Positions 1-8,180 of a stretch of 64,000 bases of DNA are shown here, piece by piece. The position numbers were made by a program, and so were the translations under genes. How positions within the stretch are numbered: position 1 is the first letter of the stretch; every line of letters starts with the position of its first letter. Under the pieces are notes generated by a model, which had not been told where the DNA came from, ran no database searches, and saw only the letters and a list, made by a program, of their open reading frames with translations. Origin of the DNA: Halobacillus litoralis (GTDB lineage Bacteria; Bacillota; Bacilli; Bacillales; Halobacillaceae); assembly GCF_009856415.1 (NCBI RefSeq), contig NZ_WMEZ01000001.1, positions 992,001-1,056,000 on the forward strand. The letters are read 5' to 3'.

Positions 1-496
1 CCGGGAAAAGGTTCGCTTTCCATGGGGCGGGCGGTGAGCCTCCTCAGGCTACGCCTTCCGGGGTCTCACCTGTCCCACACGTCCCATAGGAGTCTCACCT
101 TTTCCCTCCGCCCCTTTACCTTATATGTGTCTCGAAACCACTTCTAAAAGGGGAGCATGTATGGTTGAGGGAAGTGGATGATTAGAACACCTCCAAAGTA
201 CGTCAGAGCTTGATCCAGAGCTCATTACACCTCAAATGTGTGGTAGTGGAAGACCTTCCAACTTGGTACAGAGGTTCGTTTTTCACATACCTCGAATGGG
301 GTGGTTGGGAAGCTGCGAGACTCCCGTGGGAGAAGGAGTTAGGTGAGATCCCGCAGGACGCAGTCCGAGGAAGCTCACCACGTCCCCCACAGGAAAGCGA
401 GTAGCTTCCCAGCCACCCCTGGCGCTCAACACGATAACGAACCACGAAACATCTCGAAACTGAGTCTTCAAGAATCCTGCCATATTCTTTCATAAC
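1..496 (+). repeat. Composite inverted-module repeat, copy A (left end cut by window)
   Basis: First of four copies in the window (others at 22938-23491, 24535-25101 and 30605-31138). Two homologous GC-rich modules face each other around a variable middle. Module L (to about 115) is an imperfect hairpin; module R (about 297-418) opens with GGGGTGGTTGGGAAGCT and closes with AGCTTCCCAGCCACCCC. The right end carries CATCTCGAAACTGAG followed by ATCCTGCCAT and an ATAAC tail. Inner order is L-R, as in the 24.5 kb copy. No protein is encoded; the open frames here are by-products of the GC-rich palindromes. Confidence 0.9.
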
Positions 497-497
497 A

Positions 498-531
498 AAA
501 GAAAGCATAGAGTCCATGGACTCTATGCTTT
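498..531 (-). terminator. Terminator of cydAB
   Basis: A perfect 30-bp palindrome (502-531, centre CCATGG) lies just after the cydB stop. On the minus strand it is followed by CTTTTGTT, giving a typical Rho-independent terminator. Confidence 0.8.
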
Positions 532-543
532 GGGTTAGTTCAT

Positions 544-1557
544 TTACTTTTTCCCTTTTACATAATCCGCATCGAAAAGGAACAGTCTCATTAACAGGAT
601 GAGAGATGGAATCAATAATAACAGTCCTGCGATAAAGACGATGACCAGAGCGATCGCCATGGATTCGTTCGTCACGCCACTTGTAATGGTTACATAAGGA
701 TAGAGCAAGTATGGCAAATGAGAGGCTCCGTAACCAAAGAATGCAATGAAAAATTGAATCATGACGGCGATGAATGCCCAGCCATAATACTTCCCTTGAT
801 AGACGAGAAAGACAGCAATCATGAAAAAGGCTACGGATATTCCGAAGACCCACCATAATTCAATGGCTCGCTGGAAGTGATCCATATTTTGCTGACTAAG
901 TGCGATGAATGTCGTGAGACTGGCAATGATTGTCGGAGAACTCCAGAACAGCGCATATTTTCTAAGGATTTCAAGCGCTGGTTGATCCCCTGCCCGGTTG
1001 GCATAATACGTTAAGAACATGGCACTGATATAAAGGACACTAACGATAGCAAGGAAAACAACACTCCAGGAATAGGGACTGGTCAGCAATTTCCCAAAAA
1101 GCAGTTGCACACCGTTAGAGGTCTCCTCAATGTAGCCACCCTCAGAAATGGTTAGAGCGGTGGAAAGAGATGCCGGGATGAGCAGTCCTGTCGCTCCATA
1201 TAAGAACATATAGAGAGAATTATCCTTTGAACCATAGTTTTCAAAAGCATAAAAAGATCCTCGAATAGCGAGCAGGACAATTGCTATACTTCCTGGTATG
1301 AGTAGGGTTTGTCCGAAGTAATACGCCATATCCGGGAAAAACCCGACGAGTCCAACGAAAAAGAAGACGAAAAAGACGTTGGTCACTTCCCATACGGGCG
1401 ATAAATAACGAGAGATCAGCTGATTGATCAAATGATCCTTCTTCGTCATTCGTGCGTAATAAGCGAAAAAACCGGCTCCAAAGTCGACAGAAGCGACAAT
1501 CAAATACCCATAAAGGAAGAGCCATAGAACGGAAATTCCTATCAATTCATAACTCAT
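544..1557 (-). CDS. cydB: Cytochrome bd oxidase subunit II
   Basis: Membrane subunit of the cytochrome bd quinol oxidase, which reduces oxygen to water at the plasma membrane with quinol as donor. The 337-residue protein is almost entirely hydrophobic helices, has the usual CydB length, and starts MSYELIGISVLWLFLYG as CydB proteins do. Its ATG overlaps the cydA stop by 4 nt, so the two are translationally coupled. A strong terminator follows. cydC/cydD, which follow cydB in B. subtilis, are not here. Confidence 0.95.
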   Translation of the reverse strand: MSYELIGISVLWLFLYGYLIVASVDFGAGFFAYYARMTKKDHLINQLISRYLSPVWEVTNVFFVFFFVGLVGFFPDMAYYFGQTLLIPGSIAIVLLAIRGSFYAFENYGSKDNSLYMFLYGATGLLIPASLSTALTISEGGYIEETSNGVQLLFGKLLTSPYSWSVVFLAIVSVLYISAMFLTYYANRAGDQPALEILRKYALFWSSPTIIASLTTFIALSQQNMDHFQRAIELWWVFGISVAFFMIAVFLVYQGKYYGWAFIAVMIQFFIAFFGYGASHLPYLLYPYVTITSGVTNESMAIALVIVFIAGLLLLIPSLILLMRLFLFDADYVKGKK

Positions 1558-2915
1558 GCGTCATCCTCCTTACTTGCAGCGGCTGTTTGAGGATAACGGT
1601 GTTCCAACTCCAATTCAGCCGGTATTCCTTTGAAAATTTTCCGTAATGTGATGAGACATCCCATACCGAGCACAAGGTACACAGCTGCAAATAGAATGAA
1701 CATCGAGAACACATACGGAGAAGTGGTTGCACCTTCTGCAACGGTCATGAATCCACGTAAGATCCATGGTTGACGTCCTACTTCTGCATAAATCCATCCA
1801 AACTCGATTGCAAGCATCGTCAGCGGGCCAGTAGCTACGATCCCCCATAGGAGAAGCGGGTTATACTCGTTCCATTTCTTTAACTTCCAGAATACGAGAA
1901 ATAAGAACGAAATTCCGAGTGTGTAAAAGCCGATGCTGACCATGAGGTCGAACATGTAGTGGATCCAAAGAGGAGGTCGTTCCTCTTCTGGTGTTTCATT
2001 CAACCCTTCCACCTCTGCATTGAAATCGCCATAAGCAAGAAAACTCAATGCATTTGGAATGCGTATCGCATTTTCTACTTCGTTGTCTTCATTTAATGTA
2101 CCGAAAACGACTAGATCGGCACCTTCTTCTGTTTCAAAGTGCCACTCCCCTGCCGCCAGTTTTTCCGGCTGGTACTCGGCAAGGAATTTGGCAGAAAAAT
2201 CTCCGGCAACAGCTGTCAAAATCGCAAATAGAAACGTCATCGTAACCGTCAGTTTCAATGCTTTCTTATGATAAAGCGAGCCTTTTTTAATAAGAATAAT
2301 GAAGGCTGCAATACCAGCAAGTACCGCGGCAGCTGTTAAATAAGAGGAGGAAATGACGTGAAACACCTTCGTCGGGGTCGCAGGGTTGAACATCGCCGCG
2401 AGCGGATCAACGGCTGTAAAACGCCCGTCCTCCATTTCGAAACCTTGTGGTGTATTCATAAAAGAGTTGACGGTAGTTATGAAAAAGGCAGACAGCGTTC
2501 CACCGATCACGACGGGTATGGATAATAGCCAGTGATAGATCGGTTTCTTGAACCTGTCCCATGTATATAAATAAATGCCAAGGAAAATCGCTTCAAAGAA
2601 AAACGCGAAGGTTTCCATGAATAATGGCAGGGCAATGACATTACCGGCCAACTGCATGAAACTTGGCCAAATTAATGAGAGCTGTAAGCCAATCGCCGTA
2701 CCTGTTACAACACCGACAGCTACTGTAATGGTATAGCCGCGCGTCCAGCGACGAGCAAGCAATGTATAGTGTGGATCTTTTTTCTTTATTCCTATGAGCT
2801 CGGCAATGGATACGAGTACAGGAACACCCACTCCAAGCGTTGCGAAGATCGCATGAAAAAGCAGCGTCATAGCGGTAAGCGCCCGGCTCACTTCAACAGT
2901 TTCAAATCCAAACAT
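1554..2915 (-). CDS. cydA: Cytochrome bd oxidase subunit I
   Basis: Catalytic haem-carrying subunit of the bd oxidase. At 453 residues it is the short-Q-loop Firmicutes type. The N-terminal stretch with an early histidine (LTAMTLLFHAIFATLGVG) and the conserved GRQPW motif near the quinol site (VGRQPWILRG, about residue 390) are present. It is first in a two-gene operon with cydB. A Rex-type operator lies about 85 bp upstream, so induction when NADH/NAD+ rises under low oxygen is expected. Confidence 0.96.
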   Translation of the reverse strand: MFGFETVEVSRALTAMTLLFHAIFATLGVGVPVLVSIAELIGIKKKDPHYTLLARRWTRGYTITVAVGVVTGTAIGLQLSLIWPSFMQLAGNVIALPLFMETFAFFFEAIFLGIYLYTWDRFKKPIYHWLLSIPVVIGGTLSAFFITTVNSFMNTPQGFEMEDGRFTAVDPLAAMFNPATPTKVFHVISSSYLTAAAVLAGIAAFIILIKKGSLYHKKALKLTVTMTFLFAILTAVAGDFSAKFLAEYQPEKLAAGEWHFETEEGADLVVFGTLNEDNEVENAIRIPNALSFLAYGDFNAEVEGLNETPEEERPPLWIHYMFDLMVSIGFYTLGISFLFLVFWKLKKWNEYNPLLLWGIVATGPLTMLAIEFGWIYAEVGRQPWILRGFMTVAEGATTSPYVFSMFILFAAVYLVLGMGCLITLRKIFKGIPAELELEHRYPQTAAASKEDDA

Positions 2916-3000
2916 CTTTCTTCCCCCTAACTAAATCGGTCACTACTACCGTTAGTATAAAACGTGAAAACGGTTCATGGTCAGATGGTTGTTGACGATT

Positions 3001-3018
3001 TTGTGACATCCTTCACAA
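3001..3018 (-). promoter_or_regulatory. Rex operator of cydAB
   Basis: TTGTGACATCCTTCACAA matches the Rex consensus TTGTGAnnnnnnTCACAA in all specified positions. It lies about 85 bp upstream of the cydA start. Rex is the NADH-sensing repressor of cyd and fermentation genes in Firmicutes (family knowledge). A -10-like TATACT on the minus strand (2953-2958) is nearer the gene, but I find no convincing -35. Confidence 0.85.
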
Positions 3019-3160
3019 AGTGTCTAATTTATGAAAATCTTACCCGAACTTTTTCCTGCTGTCGAACATTATGCCTATATCTTCTCTTCCCTATTGATCA
3101 AACCTTCTAACTTAAGAAGGCCGACAGAAAGCATACTTCTTCTTCCGTTATGGATCCTAG

Positions 3161-3183
3161 TCTTGAAGACTTAGTTTCGAGAC
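3161..3183. repeat. Orphan end of the composite repeat
   Basis: TCTTGAAGACTTAGTTTCGA closely matches the terminal sequence of the composite repeat (reverse complement of 455-474) without any module beside it. It sits in the 317-bp gap 2916-3232, which otherwise holds only the Rex site and a terminator. It may be a remnant of a lost copy or a solo end. Confidence 0.5.
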
Positions 3184-3193
3184 TTTAGTTGAA

Positions 3194-3226
3194 CAAAAAA
3201 AGACACCGCGTTTGCGATGTCTTTGG
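3194..3226 (-). terminator. Terminator of the ABC exporter operon
   Basis: On the minus strand, AAAGACATCGC, a short loop and GCGGTGTCTTT form a hairpin followed by TTTT, immediately after the stop of the downstream ABC gene. Confidence 0.85.
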
Positions 3227-3232
3227 AAATAA

Positions 3233-5065
3233 TCAGATAGCGTCGAGCATTTGAAACTGGGCTTTTACAAGGTCGTAGTACTCGCCTTCCTGATCCATGA
3301 GTTCATCATGTGAGCCTTGTTCCAGGATGCGTCCATTCTCAAGGACGAAAATGTTGTCCGCTTCTCGTATCGTAGACAAGCGATGAGCAATCATAATCGC
3401 TGTTCGTCCTTTGAGCAGTTTACGAAGCGCCTGCTGAATCTTCAGTTCTGTTTCTGTATCGATACTTGCCGTTGCTTCATCCAAAATTAGGATTCTTGGA
3501 TTAGCAAGCAGTGCACGGGCGAAGGACAGGAGCTGTCGTTCACCGGCAGATAGGATATTTCCACGCTCTTCTACTTCTGTTTCATAGCCGCTGTTTAGAC
3601 GTTGGATAAAATCATCAGCTCCAACGACTTTTGCTGCTTCAATTACATCTTCATCGGAAGCATCGGGACGTCCGAAGCGGATGTTTTCCATGATTGTTCC
3701 TGAGAAAATGAAGGTATCCTGCAGGACGACACTGATTTGCTGGCGGACACTATCGATGGTAGCATCCTTCAAGTCTATCCCATCGATTTTGACGGCCCCC
3801 TGAGTCGGGTCATAAAAGCGGCTGATCAAGTTGGCGATCGTCGATTTTCCGGATCCTGTATGACCGACAAGAGCGACGGTCTCGCCTTCCTTCATTTTAA
3901 GGTTGATGTCGTGGAGGGCGATGCGTTTCGAATCATAGGCGAATTGAACATGATCAAATTCAATATGTCCTCTCATGTCTTTCAGCTCAATCGCATCTTT
4001 CTTCTCCTCTACGTTTGGCTCCTCATCCAGGAATTCAAAGATCCTCTCAGAGGCAGCCATCGCCATCAAGAGCTGGTTATACATCTGCCCTAAACGGGAA
4101 ATCGGTTCCCAGAACATGCCAAGGAAGAAAGCGAACATGACAAAGTCACCGACTTGGATGCTTGACTGCAAGATTAAATGGGCTCCATAAGCGACAAGGA
4201 TGACCGTTCCGACCGCATTGCTCATTTCAACAAATGGGCGGAACATGGCACTTTTCCTTGAAGCTGTGTTCCAGGATTGGAAGTTATCTGTATTCACACC
4301 ATTGAAGTACTCTGTGTTTTCTTTTTCCTGAGAAAACGATTGAGTAATGCGAATCCCCTGGAGGCTTTCATTTAAGTGCGAATTCAACTTAGATTGCTGG
4401 ATTCGCACATTCTGCCAGGAGCGGCGAATATTACGGCGCAGCTTTGTTGAGATATAGAACATGATCGGCAGGATGACGAGAATCGCCAGGGCCAGTTTTG
4501 GACTGAAGACTAATAGAATGACGACAATCCCTGTCAACATGACCACATCCATCAGCAAGTTGATGATTCCATTCGTGAACAATTCCTGCAGAGAGTTGAT
4601 GTCGTTCATAATCCGGACAAGGATCGAACCTGCGGACCTTGAGTCGAAAAACTTATGAGAAAGTCTTTGGACGTGGGAAAATAAATGCTGCCTCAAGTCA
4701 TAGATCACATTCTGACCGAGGATGTTCACATATTTAATTCTAAGCGCATTGCCGATATAACTGAGTAAATACATGATGGCAATTCCAACCACGAGTTGGA
4801 TCAATAGATTGGTATTCCCATCAGCAATCGCAACGTCGATTGCTACTTGACCAATTAAAATAGGAACAACCAGTCTCACGATGGTGGATACGAGCATCGC
4901 GATGATCGCTACGGGCAGCAAAGTTCTGGCATAGGGCTTCAAGTACTTGAGAAGCCGCCACATTTGCGCCCAGTTGAACGGCTTTTCAATCGCCTGGTCC
5001 TGCGTATATTTAAATCGATTCAAATGGGTGCTCGTTTCTGGTTCATGTTTTGGTTTGCGAGCCAT
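3233..5065 (-). CDS. ABC exporter subunit with the catalytic site (YfiC-like)
   Basis: Half-transporter with fused membrane and ATPase domains (610 residues), second gene of a pair. Six membrane helices lie at about 55-340. The ATPase has Walker A GHTGSGKST and Walker B ILILDEATAS with a normal catalytic glutamate, but its signature is degenerate (LSAGERQ instead of LSGGQ). With the partner upstream this gives one competent and one degenerate ATP site, as in heterodimeric multidrug exporters (TM287/288, BmrCD). The N-terminus resembles B. subtilis YfiC. The gap to the upstream gene is 13 bp, so they are co-transcribed. Substrate unknown. Confidence 0.9.
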   Translation of the reverse strand: MARKPKHEPETSTHLNRFKYTQDQAIEKPFNWAQMWRLLKYLKPYARTLLPVAIIAMLVSTIVRLVVPILIGQVAIDVAIADGNTNLLIQLVVGIAIMYLLSYIGNALRIKYVNILGQNVIYDLRQHLFSHVQRLSHKFFDSRSAGSILVRIMNDINSLQELFTNGIINLLMDVVMLTGIVVILLVFSPKLALAILVILPIMFYISTKLRRNIRRSWQNVRIQQSKLNSHLNESLQGIRITQSFSQEKENTEYFNGVNTDNFQSWNTASRKSAMFRPFVEMSNAVGTVILVAYGAHLILQSSIQVGDFVMFAFFLGMFWEPISRLGQMYNQLLMAMAASERIFEFLDEEPNVEEKKDAIELKDMRGHIEFDHVQFAYDSKRIALHDINLKMKEGETVALVGHTGSGKSTIANLISRFYDPTQGAVKIDGIDLKDATIDSVRQQISVVLQDTFIFSGTIMENIRFGRPDASDEDVIEAAKVVGADDFIQRLNSGYETEVEERGNILSAGERQLLSFARALLANPRILILDEATASIDTETELKIQQALRKLLKGRTAIMIAHRLSTIREADNIFVLENGRILEQGSHDELMDQEGEYYDLVKAQFQMLDAI

Positions 5066-5078
5066 GGTCTCCCTCCTT

Positions 5079-6836
5079 TTAGGAAATTTTAGATGTCTTT
5101 AGGATTTTCTCTTTATCCTGATATTGAATATCATAGATTCGTTGGTAAGGTCCTCCATTAATAAGAAGGTCCTCATGGACACCGCGCTCTTTGACGGTTC
5201 CATCTTCAAGAACGATGATTTCATCGGCGTGTTTCAATGAAGAAATACGGTGAGCGATGATGAATGTCGTACGTCCTTTCATCACTTCCTGCAACGCTTT
5301 TTGAATCTTGAACTCTGTTTCCATATCAACAGCAGAGGTGGCATCATCCAACACAAGAATCGCTGGATCGATGAGAATCGCTCGCGCTATGGCAATCCGC
5401 TGTTTTTGCCCACCTGAAAGTCCCATTCCACGCTCACCTAATAGGGTGTCATAACCGTCAGGCATATCCATGATGAACTCATGAGCCTGTGCCCTTTTCG
5501 CGGCATCGATGACATCTTCAAGTGTCGCATCTGGATTTCCATAAGCAATGTTTTCTTTAATAGACGTTGAGAAAAGAAACGACTCCTGTAAAACAAAGCC
5601 GATATTCTTTCGCAGACTTTTCAATCCATAATCCTGAACCGGGCGACCATCCACAAGGACTTCCCCTTTTTCCGGTTCATAAAAACGGGTGATTAATTGA
5701 GTGATACTCGTTTTCCCTGATCCTGTAGCTCCGATCAGTCCCATCGTTTTTCCAGGAGGAGCATCAAAGCTTATATCTTTCAATGCTGAATCGTCATCTT
5801 CAACGTAAGTGAGAGTGACATCCTTGAACGTCACATGACCTTGCAGACGATCTTGATGAATCGCTGCGTCCTTCTCACTAATTTCTTCTTCTGCTTCTAA
5901 GATTTCAAGCAACCGTTCACCAGAAGCTTTGGCTTGAGAGAAAAGGTTAATGACGAAACCTAAATTCATCAAAGGTCCAAGAATATACCAGACTAGACTG
6001 AAAAAGGCCACCAATTCTCCTAACTGCATCGTGTTGTTCATAACCATGGAGCCCCCGTACGCAAGAAGGGCTACGACCGAAACGTTGCCGATAAACTCCA
6101 TCAATGGGAAGTAACGGGCCCATATGTTGGAGGTTGTAATGAATTTTGATCGGTAATCCTCACTTCTGTTCGAAAAACGTCCGATTTCAAAATTTTCCCT
6201 AGAAAGAGACTTTACCGTGTTCATACCACTGATATTTTCTTGAACCCTTGTATTCAGCATACCGAACGACTTACGGATCTTACGGAAAGCCGGGTGCACT
6301 TTGCGATCAAATCGGTACACCACAAGCGCAAGAAACGGCATCGCCGCCATTGTTACAAGGGCTAGGGGTACAGAAAAATAAAACATGACGCTCAAACTCA
6401 AGACGATCAACAACGTAATCCGGATCAGTTCCGAGAATCCCACGGAAAGGAAAAAACGGAATCCTTCCACATCTGCGGTCAGTCTTGACATCAAATCGCC
6501 CGTTTTCGCATTGTCATAATAGCGGAAAGGAAGCCGCTGCAATTTTTTATACAACTCATCACGGAGCGTATAAACGGACCGGATGCCAAAGTAATCTCCT
6601 AAATACTGGTGGAAATATGTAGCGAATCCCTTAATAACCATGAGTCCGATAAATACGATACATATATAAGGAATGAGACTGTATTGTTCGGCGAGAACGA
6701 CATCATCAATCGTTAGCTTCAATACAATTGGATAAACCACAGTGATGAGGGTTACGAACAGTAATGAAAAGTTTGACCAAAGGAAAAATTTTCGAAATGG
6801 CCAATAAAATTGTTTGAGCTTTTTAAACGTTTCCAA
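5079..6836 (-). CDS. ABC exporter subunit with degenerate site (YfiB-like)
   Basis: First half of the heterodimeric exporter (585 residues). Walker A is GATGSGKTS and the signature LSGGQKQR is intact, but the residue after Walker B is aspartate (ILVLDDATSA) where the catalytic glutamate should be. This complements the partner, whose signature is degenerate. The TTG start at 6836 has AAGGAGG about 7 nt upstream and is the only sensible start. Proximity to cydAB suggested CydCD, but sequence, order and the separate terminator argue against that. Confidence 0.9.
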   Translation of the reverse strand: METFKKLKQFYWPFRKFFLWSNFSLLFVTLITVVYPIVLKLTIDDVVLAEQYSLIPYICIVFIGLMVIKGFATYFHQYLGDYFGIRSVYTLRDELYKKLQRLPFRYYDNAKTGDLMSRLTADVEGFRFFLSVGFSELIRITLLIVLSLSVMFYFSVPLALVTMAAMPFLALVVYRFDRKVHPAFRKIRKSFGMLNTRVQENISGMNTVKSLSRENFEIGRFSNRSEDYRSKFITTSNIWARYFPLMEFIGNVSVVALLAYGGSMVMNNTMQLGELVAFFSLVWYILGPLMNLGFVINLFSQAKASGERLLEILEAEEEISEKDAAIHQDRLQGHVTFKDVTLTYVEDDDSALKDISFDAPPGKTMGLIGATGSGKTSITQLITRFYEPEKGEVLVDGRPVQDYGLKSLRKNIGFVLQESFLFSTSIKENIAYGNPDATLEDVIDAAKRAQAHEFIMDMPDGYDTLLGERGMGLSGGQKQRIAIARAILIDPAILVLDDATSAVDMETEFKIQKALQEVMKGRTTFIIAHRISSLKHADEIIVLEDGTVKERGVHEDLLINGGPYQRIYDIQYQDKEKILKTSKIS

Positions 6837-7301
6837 AGGTTTCCCTCCTTCTTATTTTTTAACGTAATATTAAATATATCGGGTTACGAAATAAATATCT
6901 ACCCATTTGCAATAATTTTTAAAATTTTCTATCTAGAGGATGATTTTCCCTCATACAAAAGTTGTAGAAGTAAGTGTTCTGAGGCTACCAGGAAAGGTTC
7001 ACCTCCCTCTCAAAATCTTATTAAAATTCTTGAAACAGGACTTACAGCATGACAGGGCTCATGCAGAATTTGCATGGAAAACAAAGGTTTTTCAAATCAC
7101 AACCCTTCCATTCTTATGGAGGATCATCTCCTTCTATACATTCTTCATGGGTAAGCTTTTTGACACTCTTCGCTATTCCCTCTACTTTTGTCTTAGTAGT
7201 TATCCAAAAAAATTTGTGTCTTTAAATGTAAAACATTGAATTCTCCTGTCAGATTCCGCTATTCTAATAGAGGAGACTGGAAGTTGGAAAGGAGTTTATT
7301 G
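6837..7301. other. Divergent intergenic region, no gene seen
   Basis: About 465 bp between the ABC exporter (minus) and mscS (plus). It is AT-rich and no credible ORF was found. On the minus strand a strong SD-like GGGAGGTGA (about 7000-7008) has no ATG/GTG/TTG start at a normal distance. A long 5' leader for the exporter is possible, since some multidrug ABC genes (bmrCD) are controlled by leader-peptide attenuation, but no leader peptide is convincing here. Confidence 0.4.
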
Positions 7302-8141
7302 ATGAACTTATTTGAAGAAGGATTAAATTTTAATTTTGATGTCCTCGTTGAGTGGCTGATCACTGGAGGATTGAAAATCGTTGTCATCCTTATCGCCTTT
7401 GCGATTATCAAACCATTAGGTACGAAAGCGATTGAGGCAGCGATCAATCGTATGAGCCAGCAGCGCAATATTGCAGAAGGAAGAAACAAAACGTTACAGA
7501 AGATTTCTGTGAACCTGTTTTCTTACACGTTACTTTTCATCCTCATTATGATGCTGCTCAGTGCAGTGAATATCGAGATTGGGCCATTGCTTGCTGGTGC
7601 CGGAATTCTCGGGTTAGCGATCGGCTTCGGGGCACAGGGGCTTGTGTCTGATATCGTTACCGGATTTTTCTTACTGATCGAGCGCCAGATTGAAGTCGAT
7701 GACTACGTCACAGCTGGTGGTTATGACGGGGTCGTGGAAGAAGTCGGTATTCGTACGACGAAAATCCGCAGCTTCGATGGGACATTGAACTTTGTTCCGA
7801 ACCGAAACATTGTCGGTGTCGCCAACCACTCCCGCGGGAACATGCGCGCACTTGTGGATATCGGCATTGGTTATGACGAGAACATTGATGAAGCTCTCGC
7901 GGTTCTTCAAAAAGTCGCGGACCAATTCGCAGAGGACGAGCGTTTTGTCGAGGGACCGAATGTGCTTGGTGTCCAGAGCCTCGGTTCTTCTGATGTGGTC
8001 ATTCGTATCCTCGGTAAAACCGAAAACATGGAACAATGGGCGGTTGAACGTGATATGAGAAAAGCGATGAAAGAAGCCTTGGATGCTGCGGATATCGAAA
8101 TTCCATTCCCACATCAAGTGTTTATTCAAAAAGAGTCTTAA
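7302..8141 (+). CDS. mscS: Small-conductance mechanosensitive channel
   Basis: MscS-family channel that opens under membrane tension to release solutes after osmotic downshock. Three N-terminal helices are followed by the pore helix with Gly/Ala packing (GAGILGLAIGFGAQGLVSDI), a beta domain (DDYVTAGGYDGVVEEVGIRTT) and the C-terminal cytoplasmic domain. It resembles B. subtilis YkuT. The frame is open from 7236, but ATG 7302 has AAGGAG 8 nt upstream and gives the normal length (279 residues). A bidirectional terminator follows. Confidence 0.93.
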   Translation: MNLFEEGLNFNFDVLVEWLITGGLKIVVILIAFAIIKPLGTKAIEAAINRMSQQRNIAEGRNKTLQKISVNLFSYTLLFILIMMLLSAVNIEIGPLLAGAGILGLAIGFGAQGLVSDIVTGFFLLIERQIEVDDYVTAGGYDGVVEEVGIRTTKIRSFDGTLNFVPNRNIVGVANHSRGNMRALVDIGIGYDENIDEALAVLQKVADQFAEDERFVEGPNVLGVQSLGSSDVVIRILGKTENMEQWAVERDMRKAMKEALDAADIEIPFPHQVFIQKES

Positions 8142-8147
8142 TAACAG

Positions 8148-8180
8148 AAATAACCCGACCTTATGAGGTCGGGTTATTTT
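8148..8180. terminator. Bidirectional terminator
   Basis: AATAACCCGACC, a TTATGA loop and GGTCGGGTTATT form a strong stem with T-rich flanks on both strands, between convergent mscS and the HlyC/CorC gene. The stop codon of the latter lies inside the stem. Confidence 0.9.

Noticed and set aside
1-496. Composite repeat as OLE RNA or a known riboswitch
   Set aside because: Four copies in 64 kb, paired hairpin modules and inverted ends do not fit a single-copy structured RNA, and I recognise no riboswitch core.
3233-6836. ABC pair as CydCD partner of cydAB
   Set aside because: Sequence, gene order and a separate terminator fit a YfiBC-type multidrug exporter; CydCD normally follow cydB in the same transcript.
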